Shown here piece by piece: positions 7,859-16,719 of a DNA stretch of 64,000 bases. The DNA lies in NCBI RefSeq assembly GCF_014203755.1, contig NZ_JACHJS010000001.1, forward strand, positions 2,046,001 through 2,110,000. Direction: 5' to 3'. This stretch comes from Saccharothrix violaceirubra (GTDB lineage Bacteria; Actinomycetota; Actinomycetes; Mycobacteriales; Pseudonocardiaceae). Each line of letters begins with the position of its first letter. Positions within the stretch are counted from its first letter, which is position 1. The translations under genes were made by a program, and so were the position numbers. The notes beneath the pieces are model-generated. The model was not told the origin of the DNA, ran no database searches, and saw only the letters and a program-made list of their open reading frames with translations.

Positions 7859-9430
7859 TCAGAACCCGCCGAGGAATCGGGACGTCACCGCGACCGCCGC
7901 CTTCGACGAGCCGCCGTCCACGACGAGCACGGCGAACGCGAGGTCGTTCTGGTAGCCGACGAACCAGCCGTGCGAGTGCGTGCCGTCGCCGAACTGGGCG
8001 GTGCCGGTCTTGCCGCGCACGTTGCCGTAGGGCGCCAACTCGCGGGCCGTGCCGCCGGTGACGACGTCGCCCATCATGGTGCGCAGCGCGGCGACGACCC
8101 CGGCGGGCGGCGGCGTGGCCCGACCGCCCTCGGCGGGCAGTTCGCGGACCAGCCTGGGGGTCGGCGTGCTGCCGTTGGCGACCGTGGCGGCGACGAGCGC
8201 CATGCCGAACGGCGTCACCTGGACCCGGCCCTGGCCGATGCCGGACTCGACGCGTTCGGGCACGCTCGGCGACGACGGGATCTTGCCGGTGTTCGTGGTC
8301 AGGCCCGGGATCGTGTAGTCGGAGGTCAGCCCGAACCAGGAGGCGGCGTCGGGCAGCGCGTCGGCGGGCAGGTCGGCCGCGAGCTTGGCGAAACTGGTGT
8401 TGCAGGACGCGGCGAACGCGCGGCGCAGCGGGACCGTGCCGAGGTCGAACTTGTCCTCGTTGGAGATCGTGCGGGTGCCGATGGTGTCGGTGCCCGGACA
8501 CGCGACCGGCGTCGTGGTGGTCACCGCGCCCGCGTTCAGGGCCGCCGCGGCGGTGACGATCTTGAACGTCGAGCCGGGTTCGTAGCGGTCGGTGAGCGCG
8601 ACCGGGCTCTGGGCGCCGCCGGACCCGTGCTGCGCGATGGCGAGGATCTCGCCGGTGGACGGCTGGATCGCCACCAGCGCCCCGTCCTGCGGCACGCTGT
8701 CGACGGCCTGCTGCGCGGCGGACTGGATCGCCGGGTCGATGGTGATCGTCGCGACCTGGCCCGGTTCGGCCTTCTGGTCCAGGAAGACCTTGCCCGCGGC
8801 ACCAGCGCCGTCCACGGCCGTGACCTGGAAGCCGACCTTGCCGTCGAGGCTGCCGACCGCCTTGGTCGCCGCGTCCCGCAACCCGGCGGGCAGGCCCTGG
8901 GGATCCTTGCCGTCGCGGCCGTGCAGCGCGCCGTCGCCGGACACCAGGTGGTAGGCCAACGACTGGTGCTCGGCCAGTTCCGGGTGGATGACCGTCGACG
9001 CCCAGTGCACGCGCCACCGCTCGTCGGCCCGGCGCAGCTCGACGCGCAGGGGGTACTTGAACAGCGCCCCGCCCACGAGCGTCCACGTGACCTCGGCGTC
9101 GATCGTCGCCGTCGTCGCGTCGGCGGCCGTCGTCGGCGCGGCGCCCAGCCGCGCGTGGTAGCGGGCGTCGACCATGTTGCGGCGCAACAGGGTCAGCGCC
9201 TCGCGTGCGGTGTCCGGTGCGTCCGTCGTGCCCGCCGCCTGCGCGAACTGGTCGGTCGCCAGCGCGGTGACGAACTCCTGGGCGACGGCCGCCGGCGGCA
9301 CCTTCGTGCCCGGTGACGCCGGCTTGCCCGCGGGTGTGCCCGGCCAGATCTCGATCACGCCCGCGACGACCGCCGCCACCGCGAGCACTCCCGCGCCTGC
9401 CAATACCAGGCGCTTCGTCCGTGTCTTCAC
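7859..9430 (-). CDS. Class B penicillin-binding protein (transpeptidase) with MecA_N-like domain
   Basis: 523 aa. An N-terminal membrane anchor (LVLAGAGVLAVAAVVAGVI, residues 8-26) is followed by an NTF2-like MecA_N region (about 45-150), a dimerisation region and the transpeptidase domain. All three active-site motifs are present: STFK (287-290), SCN (342-344) and KTGTA (474-478). It should cross-link peptidoglycan outside the membrane. There is no glycosyltransferase domain. It resembles the mycobacterial Rv2864c type of PBP. The gene converges on the enoyl-CoA hydratase gene; 56 bp separate its start from the SIS gene end on the same strand. Confidence 0.9.
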   Translation of the reverse strand: MKTRTKRLVLAGAGVLAVAAVVAGVIEIWPGTPAGKPASPGTKVPPAAVAQEFVTALATDQFAQAAGTTDAPDTAREALTLLRRNMVDARYHARLGAAPTTAADATTATIDAEVTWTLVGGALFKYPLRVELRRADERWRVHWASTVIHPELAEHQSLAYHLVSGDGALHGRDGKDPQGLPAGLRDAATKAVGSLDGKVGFQVTAVDGAGAAGKVFLDQKAEPGQVATITIDPAIQSAAQQAVDSVPQDGALVAIQPSTGEILAIAQHGSGGAQSPVALTDRYEPGSTFKIVTAAAALNAGAVTTTTPVACPGTDTIGTRTISNEDKFDLGTVPLRRAFAASCNTSFAKLAADLPADALPDAASWFGLTSDYTIPGLTTNTGKIPSSPSVPERVESGIGQGRVQVTPFGMALVAATVANGSTPTPRLVRELPAEGGRATPPPAGVVAALRTMMGDVVTGGTARELAPYGNVRGKTGTAQFGDGTHSHGWFVGYQNDLAFAVLVVDGGSSKAAVAVTSRFLGGF

Positions 9431-9486
9431 TTGAGCCCCCTTCGTACGGAGGCTATCCGCACGATGTGGGGCTCTCGTGAGTAGTC

Positions 9487-10209
9487 CTACGCGAGTTCAG
9501 GAACGCGCGGACCGTACTTCTCCAGGAACGCGGCATTGGCCGCGTCGCCGCCCTGCACGTTGGCACTGCGCCAGAACGGCAGGTCGAAGCCCTCCTCGGC
9601 GGCCTTGTCGAGCAGACGGGCGAGCAGCAGGTTCCACAGGAACGCCGTCGCGATGGTCGAGATGGCCGACGTGACGGGTGCGTCCGCCGGATAGGTCGAA
9701 TCGCCCGGCGGGACCAGGTTGTCCAGCACCACGGTCGCGGTCTCGGCGAGCGTCGACCCCGCCCGGCGCGGTGCCGCCGCGCTCGCCGCCACCGACGTGA
9801 CCGCGACGACCGGGCAGCCGCGCTCGACCGCCAGCCGGGCCAGTTCGACCGGGTACGGGTTCACGCCCGAGGTGGAGAACACGAACAGCAGGTCGTGCGC
9901 CGCGAGCGGGGTCTTCTCCAGGACCTCGGCCGCCAGGCCCGAGCGGCGTTCGGCGACCGTGCTGGCCACGGCGCCGTGCATCGGCAGCAGTTCCGGGTGG
10001 TAGACCGGACGGACGCAGGCGAGGCCGCCCGCGCGGTAGAAGGTCTCGGCGACGGCGGCCAGGGAGTGGCCGGCACCGGCGGCGAGCAGGGTGCCGTCGG
10101 CGCGGATCGCCGCCAGTACGAGTTCCACCACGTCGTCGAGCGCGGCGGCGTTGTGCGTCTCGACGCGGGTCAAGTGGTCGCGGACGAGGGAGCCGAAGTC
10201 GGTCGTCAT
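9487..10209 (-). CDS. SIS-domain sugar-phosphate binding protein
   Basis: 240 aa. One SIS (sugar isomerase) fold is recognisable from LLAAGAGHSLAAVAETFYRAGG and the phosphate-binding FVFSTSGVNPYPVELARLA followed by PVVAVTSVA. This is the single-domain UPF0309-like type, which binds phosphosugars such as GlcNAc-6-P derivatives; the exact substrate is unknown. The chosen ATG at 10209 has GGAGGG nine bases upstream and gives MTTDFG at the N terminus; an upstream in-frame start lacks a good site. It lies 56 bp upstream of the PBP gene on the same strand, so a role in cell-wall sugar recycling is plausible but inferred. Confidence 0.8.
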   Translation of the reverse strand: MTTDFGSLVRDHLTRVETHNAAALDDVVELVLAAIRADGTLLAAGAGHSLAAVAETFYRAGGLACVRPVYHPELLPMHGAVASTVAERRSGLAAEVLEKTPLAAHDLLFVFSTSGVNPYPVELARLAVERGCPVVAVTSVAASAAAPRRAGSTLAETATVVLDNLVPPGDSTYPADAPVTSAISTIATAFLWNLLLARLLDKAAEEGFDLPFWRSANVQGGDAANAAFLEKYGPRVPELA

Positions 10210-10365
10210 GCGGGGTCGCCCTCCAGTGGTCTGAACCAAGCGTGATCGTGGAGTTCCTACCGGACCGGGCCCGGATGGGCCAGGCGGGTGGAACTTTCGC
10301 CACCACGGGAAGGCGCGGCCGGCTAGCTTGGAGGGGAAGATCTCTTCGACTACAGGAGTCCGCGG

Positions 10366-10797
10366 ATGAGCCTGTCCCTGCCCGAACCCGGCACCGAACT
10401 CGGCGACCGGGTCGCGCGCCGGTTGCGCGACGAGACCATCGGTTGGATCACGTCGGTCGACGGGAGCGGCACGCCGCAGCCCGCGCCCGTGTGGTTCCTC
10501 TGGCGGCCCGAGGACTCGTCGGTGCTGCTCTACAGCATGCCGACCGCCAAGCGGCTGGCCCGGCTACGGGCCAACCCGCGCACCGCGTTCCACCTCAACG
10601 ACGCCGTCGGCGACGACGTCGTCGTGCTGCTCGGCGACCTGGTCGAACGGCCGGACCTGCCGGGCGCCGCCGACGTGCCGGAGTACGAGGCGAAGTACGG
10701 TGACGTGGCGCGGAAGATGTTCGGCTCGTCCGAGGAGTTCGCCGCGCGGTACAGCGTCCCGCTGCTGTTCGTGCCCGAGCGTTTCCGGGGTCACTGA
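10366..10797 (+). CDS. PPOX-class F420-dependent oxidoreductase (TIGR03667-like)
   Basis: 143 aa split-barrel flavin/deazaflavin fold protein. Typical features are GWITSVDGSGTPQPAPVWFLW at the N terminus, the cofactor-binding SMPTAKRLARLRANPRTAFHLN, and the C-terminal PLLFVPERFRG. Members of this actinobacterial group use coenzyme F420 rather than FMN; the substrate is unknown. The ATG at 10366 follows AGGAG with good spacing. It is divergent from the SIS gene and convergent with the LuxR-type gene. Confidence 0.85.
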   Translation: MSLSLPEPGTELGDRVARRLRDETIGWITSVDGSGTPQPAPVWFLWRPEDSSVLLYSMPTAKRLARLRANPRTAFHLNDAVGDDVVVLLGDLVERPDLPGAADVPEYEAKYGDVARKMFGSSEEFAARYSVPLLFVPERFRGH

Positions 10798-10826
10798 GGG
10801 GGATCCGGAAGCGTCGTCGTACGGCG

Positions 10827-10848
10827 GGCGCCGGCCGGCACCGGCGCC
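10827..10848. terminator. Hairpin between convergent genes
   Basis: GGCGCCGG (10827-10834) pairs with CCGGCGCC (10841-10848) around a 6-nt loop, between the F420 oxidoreductase and the LuxR-type gene. It could end transcription from both sides. Confidence 0.55.
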
Positions 10849-10860
10849 TGTCGCTGCCCG

Positions 10861-11082
10861 CTAGACCAGTGCCTGGTGTCCCTTCAACTCCGTCCTGCTG
10901 GCGACCGAGAGCTTGCGGTAGACCCGCGTCAGGTGCTGCTCGACCGTGCTCACGGTGATGTGCAGTCGCATGGCGATGGCCCGGTTGCTGTGGCCCAACG
11001 CGGCCAGGGTGGCGACCCTGCGTTCCGAGTAGGTCAAGTCCGTCATATAGAGGAACACGTGCCGCATCGGGGTCGCGTTCAA
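10861..11082 (-). CDS. Orphan LuxR-type helix-turn-helix protein
   Basis: 73 aa consisting almost only of a LuxR/NarL C-terminal DNA-binding domain: LTYSERRVATLAALGHSNRAIAMRLHITVSTVEQHLTRVYRKL. No receiver, ATPase or ligand-binding domain precedes it. The likely start is TTG at 11082, six bases after AGGGG; that Shine-Dalgarno overlaps the TAG stop of the upstream hydrolase (TAGGGG), so the two genes are probably translated together. ATG codons at 11067 and 11046 are alternatives without a good site. It is either a single-domain regulator or the remnant of a longer LuxR protein. Confidence 0.7.
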   Translation of the reverse strand: MNATPMRHVFLYMTDLTYSERRVATLAALGHSNRAIAMRLHITVSTVEQHLTRVYRKLSVASRTELKGHQALV

Positions 11083-11091
11083 AATTGACCC

Positions 11092-11922
11092 CTAATGGCC
11101 GACCAGATGCTCCGAAAGCAGGGCCGTGAAGACTTCCGGTACCTGATCGGGCACCCAGTGCGACACGTCCTCGAGCATCTCGAACCGGTACGGGCCGTCG
11201 ACCCACCGCTCGGTCAGGAACGCCGCCGCGGACCCGAAGGCCACGTCCTCGGTGCTCCACACGTACAGGGTCGGCACGGACACCCGCCCGGTGCGGCCAC
11301 CGGCCCGGCCCGCCCGGAACCAGTTCAGCGCGGCGGTCAACGCACCCGGCTCGGCCAGCCGGCGGACGTACTCGTCGACGCGGCTCGGCGGCACCGACCA
11401 CTCGAACATGCGGCGCACCGCCTCCGCGTCGTCGGCCAGCATCCGCCGTTCCGTGCCGGTCGACCGCCAGTCGGTCAGGTAGGCCGAGCGCAGGGCCTGG
11501 TCCTCGTCGGTGCGCACGGCCTCGGCCAGCGCGTCCGGGTGGGGCGTCGACACGGCGGTCAGCGTGCGCACCCGCGCCGGGTGGTCGGCCGCCACCCACC
11601 ACGCCACCGCCGCGCCCTGGTCGTGGCCGACGAGGTCGAACCGGGACCAGCCCAGTTCGTCGGCGATCGCCAGCACGTCCCCGACCAGTTCGGCGACGCC
11701 GTACTCGGCGACGGTCGCGGGCCGCGCGCCGGGGGAGTAGCCGCGCTGGTCCACGGCGACCGCGCGGCACCCGGCCCGGCCGAGCACGGACACCGGGAAC
11801 TCCCACGTGATCGCGGCCTGGGGGAAACCGTGCAGGAACAGCACGGGCCGGCCGTCCTCCGGTCCGGCCGCGATGGCGTCGAAGGTGCCGGCGGCCGTTG
11901 TCACGCTCCACTGCTCGACCAC
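11092..11922 (-). CDS. Alpha/beta hydrolase (epoxide-hydrolase-like)
   Basis: About 276 aa. The oxyanion motif HGFP, the nucleophile elbow GHDQGA (Asp nucleophile, as in epoxide hydrolases and dehalogenases) and the late DVSHWVPDQVPE histidine are all present. VDQRGYSPGARP matches the epoxide hydrolase substrate-loop motif. The GTG at 11922 is preferred because the longer frame runs across the divergent promoter and its extra residues look random. The gene ends 9 bp before the LuxR-type start and is divergent from the second alpha/beta hydrolase. The substrate is not predictable. Confidence 0.82.
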   Translation of the reverse strand: MVEQWSVTTAAGTFDAIAAGPEDGRPVLFLHGFPQAAITWEFPVSVLGRAGCRAVAVDQRGYSPGARPATVAEYGVAELVGDVLAIADELGWSRFDLVGHDQGAAVAWWVAADHPARVRTLTAVSTPHPDALAEAVRTDEDQALRSAYLTDWRSTGTERRMLADDAEAVRRMFEWSVPPSRVDEYVRRLAEPGALTAALNWFRAGRAGGRTGRVSVPTLYVWSTEDVAFGSAAAFLTERWVDGPYRFEMLEDVSHWVPDQVPEVFTALLSEHLVGH

Positions 11923-11977
11923 TGTGATCCGAATCCCATCGTCGAACCTTCGGTGTCCCGGACCCGAACATTGTGGC

Positions 11978-12601
11978 GTGGAACCCGCGGTCGACGTGCT
12001 CCCGCCCACCGGACCGGTGCGCGCGGTGGTCCTGGTCCTGCACGGCGGACGGGTGCGCGGCTACGGCGGCGTGCCCCGGTACCGCCTGGCGTACCTGCGC
12101 ATGGGGCCCTTCGCCCGGGCCGCGCACGGCCTGGGCGGGGTCGCGGTGTGGCGGCTGCGCTACCGGTACCGGGGCTGGAACGAGCCGCACCGGCACCCCG
12201 TCGCCGACGCCCGGTGGGCGCTGGCGCGCATCGCCCGCGAACACCCCGGCGTGCCGGTCGTGCTCGTCGGCCACTCGATGGGCGGGCGCACCGCGTTGTA
12301 CGTGGCGACCGAGCCGAACGTGGTCGCGGTGTGCGCGCTCGCGCCGTGGCTCGAACCCGGGGACCCGGTCCGGCTCGGCGGGCGGACCGTGCTGATCGCG
12401 CACGGCGACCGTGACCGGACCACCGACCCGGCGGCGTCGCACGCCTACGCGCTGCGCACGGGAGCGGGCTTTGTCAGGGTTGTCGGCGACGGCCACGCGA
12501 TGCTGCGCCGTGCCGCCCTGTGGACCCGCCTCGTCCGCGATTTCACCGCCGGTGCGATCGGCGTCGAACCGCCGCGGGTGGATCACGCGAATCACCGGTG
12601 A
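11978..12601 (+). CDS. Alpha/beta hydrolase (Ser nucleophile)
   Basis: About 207 aa, a small alpha/beta hydrolase of the dienelactone-hydrolase/lipase-like type. It has VVLVLHGG for the oxyanion hole, GHSMGGRTAL as nucleophile elbow, LIAHGDRDRTTD for the acid and VVGDGHAML for the His. The start is taken as GTG 11978 (VEPAVDVLPP); the frame is open upstream but runs into the divergent gene. It lies 43 bp before the FAD oxidoreductase and may be the first gene of that operon. Confidence 0.78.
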   Translation: MEPAVDVLPPTGPVRAVVLVLHGGRVRGYGGVPRYRLAYLRMGPFARAAHGLGGVAVWRLRYRYRGWNEPHRHPVADARWALARIAREHPGVPVVLVGHSMGGRTALYVATEPNVVAVCALAPWLEPGDPVRLGGRTVLIAHGDRDRTTDPAASHAYALRTGAGFVRVVGDGHAMLRRAALWTRLVRDFTAGAIGVEPPRVDHANHR

Positions 12602-12644
12602 GGACGCCCGCACCCGCCGGCGCCCCTTCCGGGAGGAGCAGCAC

Positions 12645-13919
12645 GTGGTGGACCACGGTGACCGGCCGCGCGTCGCGGTGATCGGCAGTGGCGTGTCGGG
12701 CCTGACGGCCGCGTACCTGTTGCAACGCCGCTACGACGTCGTCCTGTTCGAACAGGACGACCGGCTGGGCGGCCACGCCCACACCCACGAGATCGTCGGA
12801 CCGGACGGCCGCGTCACGCCGGTCGACAGCGGGTTCATCGTCCACAACGAACGCACCTATCCCCACCTGGTGCGGTTGTTCGGCGAACTCGGCGTGTCCA
12901 CGCAGGACTCGGAGATGTCGATGAGCGTGCGCTGCGGCGGCTGCGGGCTGGAGTACGCGGGCGCGCGCAAGCTCGCCGGCCTGTTCGCCCGGCCGCGCAA
13001 CCTGGCCCGGCCCGCGTACCTGCGCATGCTCGCCGAGGTGACCCGGTTCCACCGGCATGCCCGGCGGCTGCTGGCGTTGGGCGACGAGCACGACACCACG
13101 CTCGGCGCGTTCCTCGCGATCGGCGGCTACTCGGCGTACTTCGTCGACCACTTCATCCTGCCGCTGGTGTCCGCGGTGTGGTCGGCCGGACCGGAGGTGG
13201 GCCGCCGCTACCCGGCGCGCTACCTGTTCGAGTTCCTGGCCAACCACGGGATGCTGTCGATCGGCGGCTCACCGGCGTGGAAGACCGTGGTGGGCGGGTC
13301 GAACGCGTACGTGCAGCGCGCGGTCAAGGGGCTGACCGCCGTGCACGTGTCCACGCCCGTCCGGTCGGTGCGGCGCACGGCCGGCGGCGTCGAGGTGCGT
13401 GACGACGCCGACCAGCGGCACGCCGTCGCGAAGGTCGTCGTGGCGACCCACCCCGACCAGGCGCTGCGGCTGCTCGCCGACCCGACCGACGCGGAACGTG
13501 CCGTGCTGGGCGCGTTCCGCTACTCCCGCAACGAGACCTGGCTGCACCGGGACACCTCGGTGCTGCCCGGCGCGCCCGGTGCGCGGGCGTCGTGGAACGT
13601 GCTCAAGCCCGACTGCCACGAGCCCGGCGGCCCGGTCCTGGTCAGCTACCACATGAACCGGCTGATGCGGCTGGACGCGGCCGAGGACTACGTGGTCACG
13701 CTCAACGCGGGCGACCGGATCGACGCCGGCACCGTGCTCGCCCGCATGGTCTACGAGCACCCCGTCTACACGCCGGAATCGCTGGCCGCGCAACGGCTCC
13801 TGCCCGGTCTCGACGACGGCACCACCGCGTACGCGGGCGCCTACCACGGGTGGGGCTTCCACGAGGACGGGTGCGCGTCGGGCGTGCGCGCGGCCCGCGG
13901 TCTCGGGGTCGAGTGGTGA
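12645..13919 (+). CDS. NAD(P)/FAD-dependent (amine-oxidase-like) oxidoreductase
   Basis: About 424 aa. The N terminus carries the dinucleotide-binding motif VAVIGSGVSGLTAAYLL followed by FEQDDRLGGHAHTHE, the GGHA version typical of the FAD oxidoreductases encoded beside cyclopropane-fatty-acid synthases. PVDSGFIVHNERTYPHL and the C-terminal YAGAYHGWGFHEDG are also characteristic. GTG 12645 follows GGGAGGAG by six bases. The stop overlaps the next start (GTGA). Related genes have been linked to membrane fatty-acid modification in other bacteria; the substrate here is inferred from context to be a fatty acyl chain. Confidence 0.85.
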   Translation: MVDHGDRPRVAVIGSGVSGLTAAYLLQRRYDVVLFEQDDRLGGHAHTHEIVGPDGRVTPVDSGFIVHNERTYPHLVRLFGELGVSTQDSEMSMSVRCGGCGLEYAGARKLAGLFARPRNLARPAYLRMLAEVTRFHRHARRLLALGDEHDTTLGAFLAIGGYSAYFVDHFILPLVSAVWSAGPEVGRRYPARYLFEFLANHGMLSIGGSPAWKTVVGGSNAYVQRAVKGLTAVHVSTPVRSVRRTAGGVEVRDDADQRHAVAKVVVATHPDQALRLLADPTDAERAVLGAFRYSRNETWLHRDTSVLPGAPGARASWNVLKPDCHEPGGPVLVSYHMNRLMRLDAAEDYVVTLNAGDRIDAGTVLARMVYEHPVYTPESLAAQRLLPGLDDGTTAYAGAYHGWGFHEDGCASGVRAARGLGVEW

Positions 13920-14623
13920 CACCGGCGCTGTACGAGGTCGAGATCGGGCACACCCGGCGCGAACGCCTCGACCGTTCGTTCCGGCACCGGTCCTACCTGT
14001 GGCTGGTCGACCTGGACGACCTGCCCCGGCTGCCGCGCCCCCTGCGCCCGTTCGCCCGGTTCCGCGCCCGTGACCACGTCGGCGACCCGGCGCGGTCGAT
14101 CCGCGCCAACGTCGACGCGTACCTCGCCGGGCAGGGGATCGACCTGCGCGGCGGACGCGTGCTGATGCTGGCCAACGCGCGACTGCTCGGGTACGTCTTC
14201 AACCCGTTGACCCTGTACTGGTGCCACGACCCCGAAGGGCGCCAGGTGTGCGTGATCGCCGAGGTGCACAACACCTACGGCGAACGCCATGTGTACCTGC
14301 TGCACCCCGACGAAGCCGGGCGCGCGACCGTGGCCAAGGACTTCTACGTGTCACCGTTCCTGGCCCTGTCGGGGCAGTACGCCATGCGGGTACCGAAGCC
14401 CTCGGGGACGTTGTCCGTCACCATCGCCCTGCGCCAGGACGGCCGGACCCCGTTCAGTGCCACCATGAAAGGGCACCGGCTTCCCGTCACGACCCGGGGA
14501 CTGGTGCGCCTGCTCGTCAGACGTCCGCTGTCGACCTACCGGGTGTCGTGGCTGATCCGCCGCCACGGGATCGCGCTGTGGGCCCGACGCGTGCCGATTG
14601 TCCCGAGGAGTAGCAGCAGATGA
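13916..14623 (+). CDS. DUF1365 family protein
   Basis: 235 aa. Hallmarks of DUF1365 are LYEVEIGHTRRE at the start, RFRARDHVGDP, the block YVFNPLTLYWCHDPEG, and KDFYVSPFLALSGQY. The function is unsettled; the gene almost always sits between the FAD oxidoreductase and a cyclopropane synthase, as here, so a role in the same lipid modification is likely. It begins at GTG within GTGA (4-nt overlap with the previous gene) and ends with ATGA overlapping the next start, indicating tight translational coupling. Confidence 0.88.
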   Translation: MTPALYEVEIGHTRRERLDRSFRHRSYLWLVDLDDLPRLPRPLRPFARFRARDHVGDPARSIRANVDAYLAGQGIDLRGGRVLMLANARLLGYVFNPLTLYWCHDPEGRQVCVIAEVHNTYGERHVYLLHPDEAGRATVAKDFYVSPFLALSGQYAMRVPKPSGTLSVTIALRQDGRTPFSATMKGHRLPVTTRGLVRLLVRRPLSTYRVSWLIRRHGIALWARRVPIVPRSSSR

Positions 14624-15861
14624 GCACGATCGACCTGCCCCGGCCCGACCGGGGCATCTGGCCCGGCCTCGCCACCCCGCCCCGCTCGCCGTTGCGCGCG
14701 CGCATCGCCGAGAGCCTGTTCCGCAACGCGGTGCGGACCCTGCCGGTCCGGGTGGTGCTGCCCGGCGGCCTGCGGTGGGGCGCGGGCGGACCGGACGCGC
14801 CCGAGATGCGGGTGCACCGGCCCGAGGCGTTCTTCCACCGGCTCGGCGTCGACGCCAAGATCGGGTTCGGCGAGGCGTACATGGTCGGCGACTGGACCAC
14901 CGACCGGCTCGCCGACCTGCTGACCGCGTTCGCCGCCCGGCTCACCACGCTGATCCCGCCCCGGCTCCAGGCGCTGCGGCGCTGGGTCGAGCGGCGGCAC
15001 CCGGCGTCGGACAGCAACGACGTGACCAACTCGCGCAGCAACATCCACCGCCACTACGACCTGTCCAACGACCTGTTCTCGGTGTTCCTCGACGAGACCA
15101 TGACCTACTCGTCGGCGTTGTTCGACGGCCCCGACGACCCGCTCGACGTCGCCCAGCTGCGCAAGATCGACGGCGTGCTGGACTACGCGCACGTGCGCGC
15201 GGGCAGCCGGGTGCTGGAGATCGGCACGGGCTGGGGCGCGTTGGCGATCAGGGCCGCGCGGCGGGGCGCCTCGGTGACCTCGCTCACGCTGTCCGCCGAG
15301 CAGAAGGCGTTGGCCGAGAGCCGGGTGCGCGAAGCCGGTGTCGAGGACCGGGTGGAGATCCACCTGCGCGACTACCGCGAGGAGACCGGCCGGTACGACG
15401 CCGTGGTCAGCGTCGAGATGATCGAGGCGGTCGGCGGCGAGTACTGGCCAGCGTACTTCGCCATGGTCGACCGGTCGCTCGTGCCCGGCGGGCGGTTCGG
15501 CCTCCAGGCGATCACCATGCCGCACGACCGCATGCTCGCCGCCGCGTCCAGCTACACCTGGATCCACAAGTACATCTTCCCCGGCGGCCTGATCCCGTCG
15601 GTGCGGGCGATCGAGGAGACCGTGCGCGACCACACCGGCATGCGGGTGGTCGAACAACGCGAGTTCGGTCCGGACTACGCCGAGACCCTGCGCCGGTGGC
15701 GGACGACGTTCCTCGCGCGCTGGGACGAGGTGCGGGCGCTCGGCTTCGACGAGACGTTCCGGCGCATGTGGGAGTTCTACCTCGCGTACTCCGAAGCGGG
15801 CTTCCGGGTGGGCTATCTGGGGGTTCGTCAGTTCGCCGCGGTGAAGCAGCGCGAGGTCTGA
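14620..15861 (+). CDS. Cyclopropane-fatty-acyl-phospholipid synthase family methyltransferase
   Basis: 413 aa. The SAM-binding motif VLEIGTGWGALAIRAA, the family block NVTNSRSNIHRHYDLSND-like (DVTNSRSNIHRHYDLSND), the YSSALFD segment, the active-site VSVEMIEAVG and the C-terminal FYLAYSEAGFRVGYLGVRQF are all present. It methylates unsaturated acyl chains of membrane phospholipids. The ATG at 14620 lies behind GAGGAG and overlaps the DUF1365 stop. It ends the coupled FAD-DUF1365-CFA set. Confidence 0.93.
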   Translation: MSTIDLPRPDRGIWPGLATPPRSPLRARIAESLFRNAVRTLPVRVVLPGGLRWGAGGPDAPEMRVHRPEAFFHRLGVDAKIGFGEAYMVGDWTTDRLADLLTAFAARLTTLIPPRLQALRRWVERRHPASDSNDVTNSRSNIHRHYDLSNDLFSVFLDETMTYSSALFDGPDDPLDVAQLRKIDGVLDYAHVRAGSRVLEIGTGWGALAIRAARRGASVTSLTLSAEQKALAESRVREAGVEDRVEIHLRDYREETGRYDAVVSVEMIEAVGGEYWPAYFAMVDRSLVPGGRFGLQAITMPHDRMLAAASSYTWIHKYIFPGGLIPSVRAIEETVRDHTGMRVVEQREFGPDYAETLRRWRTTFLARWDEVRALGFDETFRRMWEFYLAYSEAGFRVGYLGVRQFAAVKQREV

Positions 15862-16026
15862 CTGCTCCGTCCGGCTCAACCCCTTCCTCGGGCGGGTGCT
15901 GTTCCCGCCATCCGGACGCCGAACGTGGTCAGCTTGGGACCGCCGGTATCCAGGGGCGGGTTCGGCCCTCCTGTCAGACGGGAGCCGGGCACGACCGGGG
16001 CGCAAGAGGGCGAGGGAGGTCGGCGG

Positions 16027-16698
16027 ATGGGGCAGGCATCCGTTCAGGCTGCGATCGACGTCGACGCGTTCGACGGGAGACCGGACGTCGTCGCCGACGT
16101 CCGGCCCGCCCCGTCCCGCGCCGGCCTGCGGTGGCCGGCCGAACCGGAGCTGACCGAACTGGTCGACGTGGCCCTCACGGGCGACCCGCGTGCCGTCGAG
16201 CGGTTGCTGGCCCGGCTCCAACCCCTGGTCCTGCGCTACTGCCGGGCCAGGGTCGGCACCCGCGAACGCACGCTCGTCTCCGCCGACGACATCGCGCAGG
16301 AGGTGTGCCTGGCCGTCGTGTCCGCGCTCTCCCGCTACCGCTACGAGCCCGGCTCGTTCCTCGCGTTCGTGTACGGCATCGCCGCGCACAAGGTCGCCGA
16401 CGCGCGGCGGCGGGCGGTGCGCAGCCGCTCCGAGGTCGTGCCCGAACTCCCCGACACCCCGACCCTGGAGGACGGCCCCGAGCAGCGCGCCATGAACGGC
16501 GAGCTGATCCAGCGCGTCACGCTCCTGCTGCGCCGGCTGCCCGAACGGCAGCGGGAGATCCTCGTCCTGCGCGTCGCGGTCGGCCTGTCCGCCGAGGAGA
16601 CCGCCGTCGCCGTCGGCTCCACGCCCGGCGCGGTCCGCGTGGCGCAGCACCGGGCGCTGGCCCGGATGCGGGAGATGTTCGCGGCTGTCGACCGCTGA
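16027..16698 (+). CDS. shbA: RNA polymerase sigma factor, ShbA type
   Basis: 223 aa sigma-70 family factor with region 2 (RARVGTRERTLVSADDIAQEVCLAVVSAL through FVYGIAAHKVADARRRAV) and region 4 (LRRLPERQREILVLRVAVGLSAEETAVAVGSTPGAVRVAQHRAL). It strongly resembles ShbA, which in Streptomyces griseus drives expression of the principal sigma factor gene, and the mycobacterial SigD group. ATG 16027 has GGGAGG upstream with good spacing; the longer open frame has none. No anti-sigma gene follows; a PfkB kinase gene starts 21 bp downstream. It lies 165 bp after the lipid-modification set on the same strand. Confidence 0.85.
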   Translation: MGQASVQAAIDVDAFDGRPDVVADVRPAPSRAGLRWPAEPELTELVDVALTGDPRAVERLLARLQPLVLRYCRARVGTRERTLVSADDIAQEVCLAVVSALSRYRYEPGSFLAFVYGIAAHKVADARRRAVRSRSEVVPELPDTPTLEDGPEQRAMNGELIQRVTLLLRRLPERQREILVLRVAVGLSAEETAVAVGSTPGAVRVAQHRALARMREMFAAVDR

Positions 16699-16719
16699 GG
16701 TGTTTGGCATCGTTGGGGG

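Noticed and set aside
6879..9086. Long minus-strand frame (735 codons) running from the hydratase gene through the PBP gene
   Set aside because: It is the off-frame shadow of the PBP gene on the same strand and the antisense of the hydratase gene; no domains are seen.
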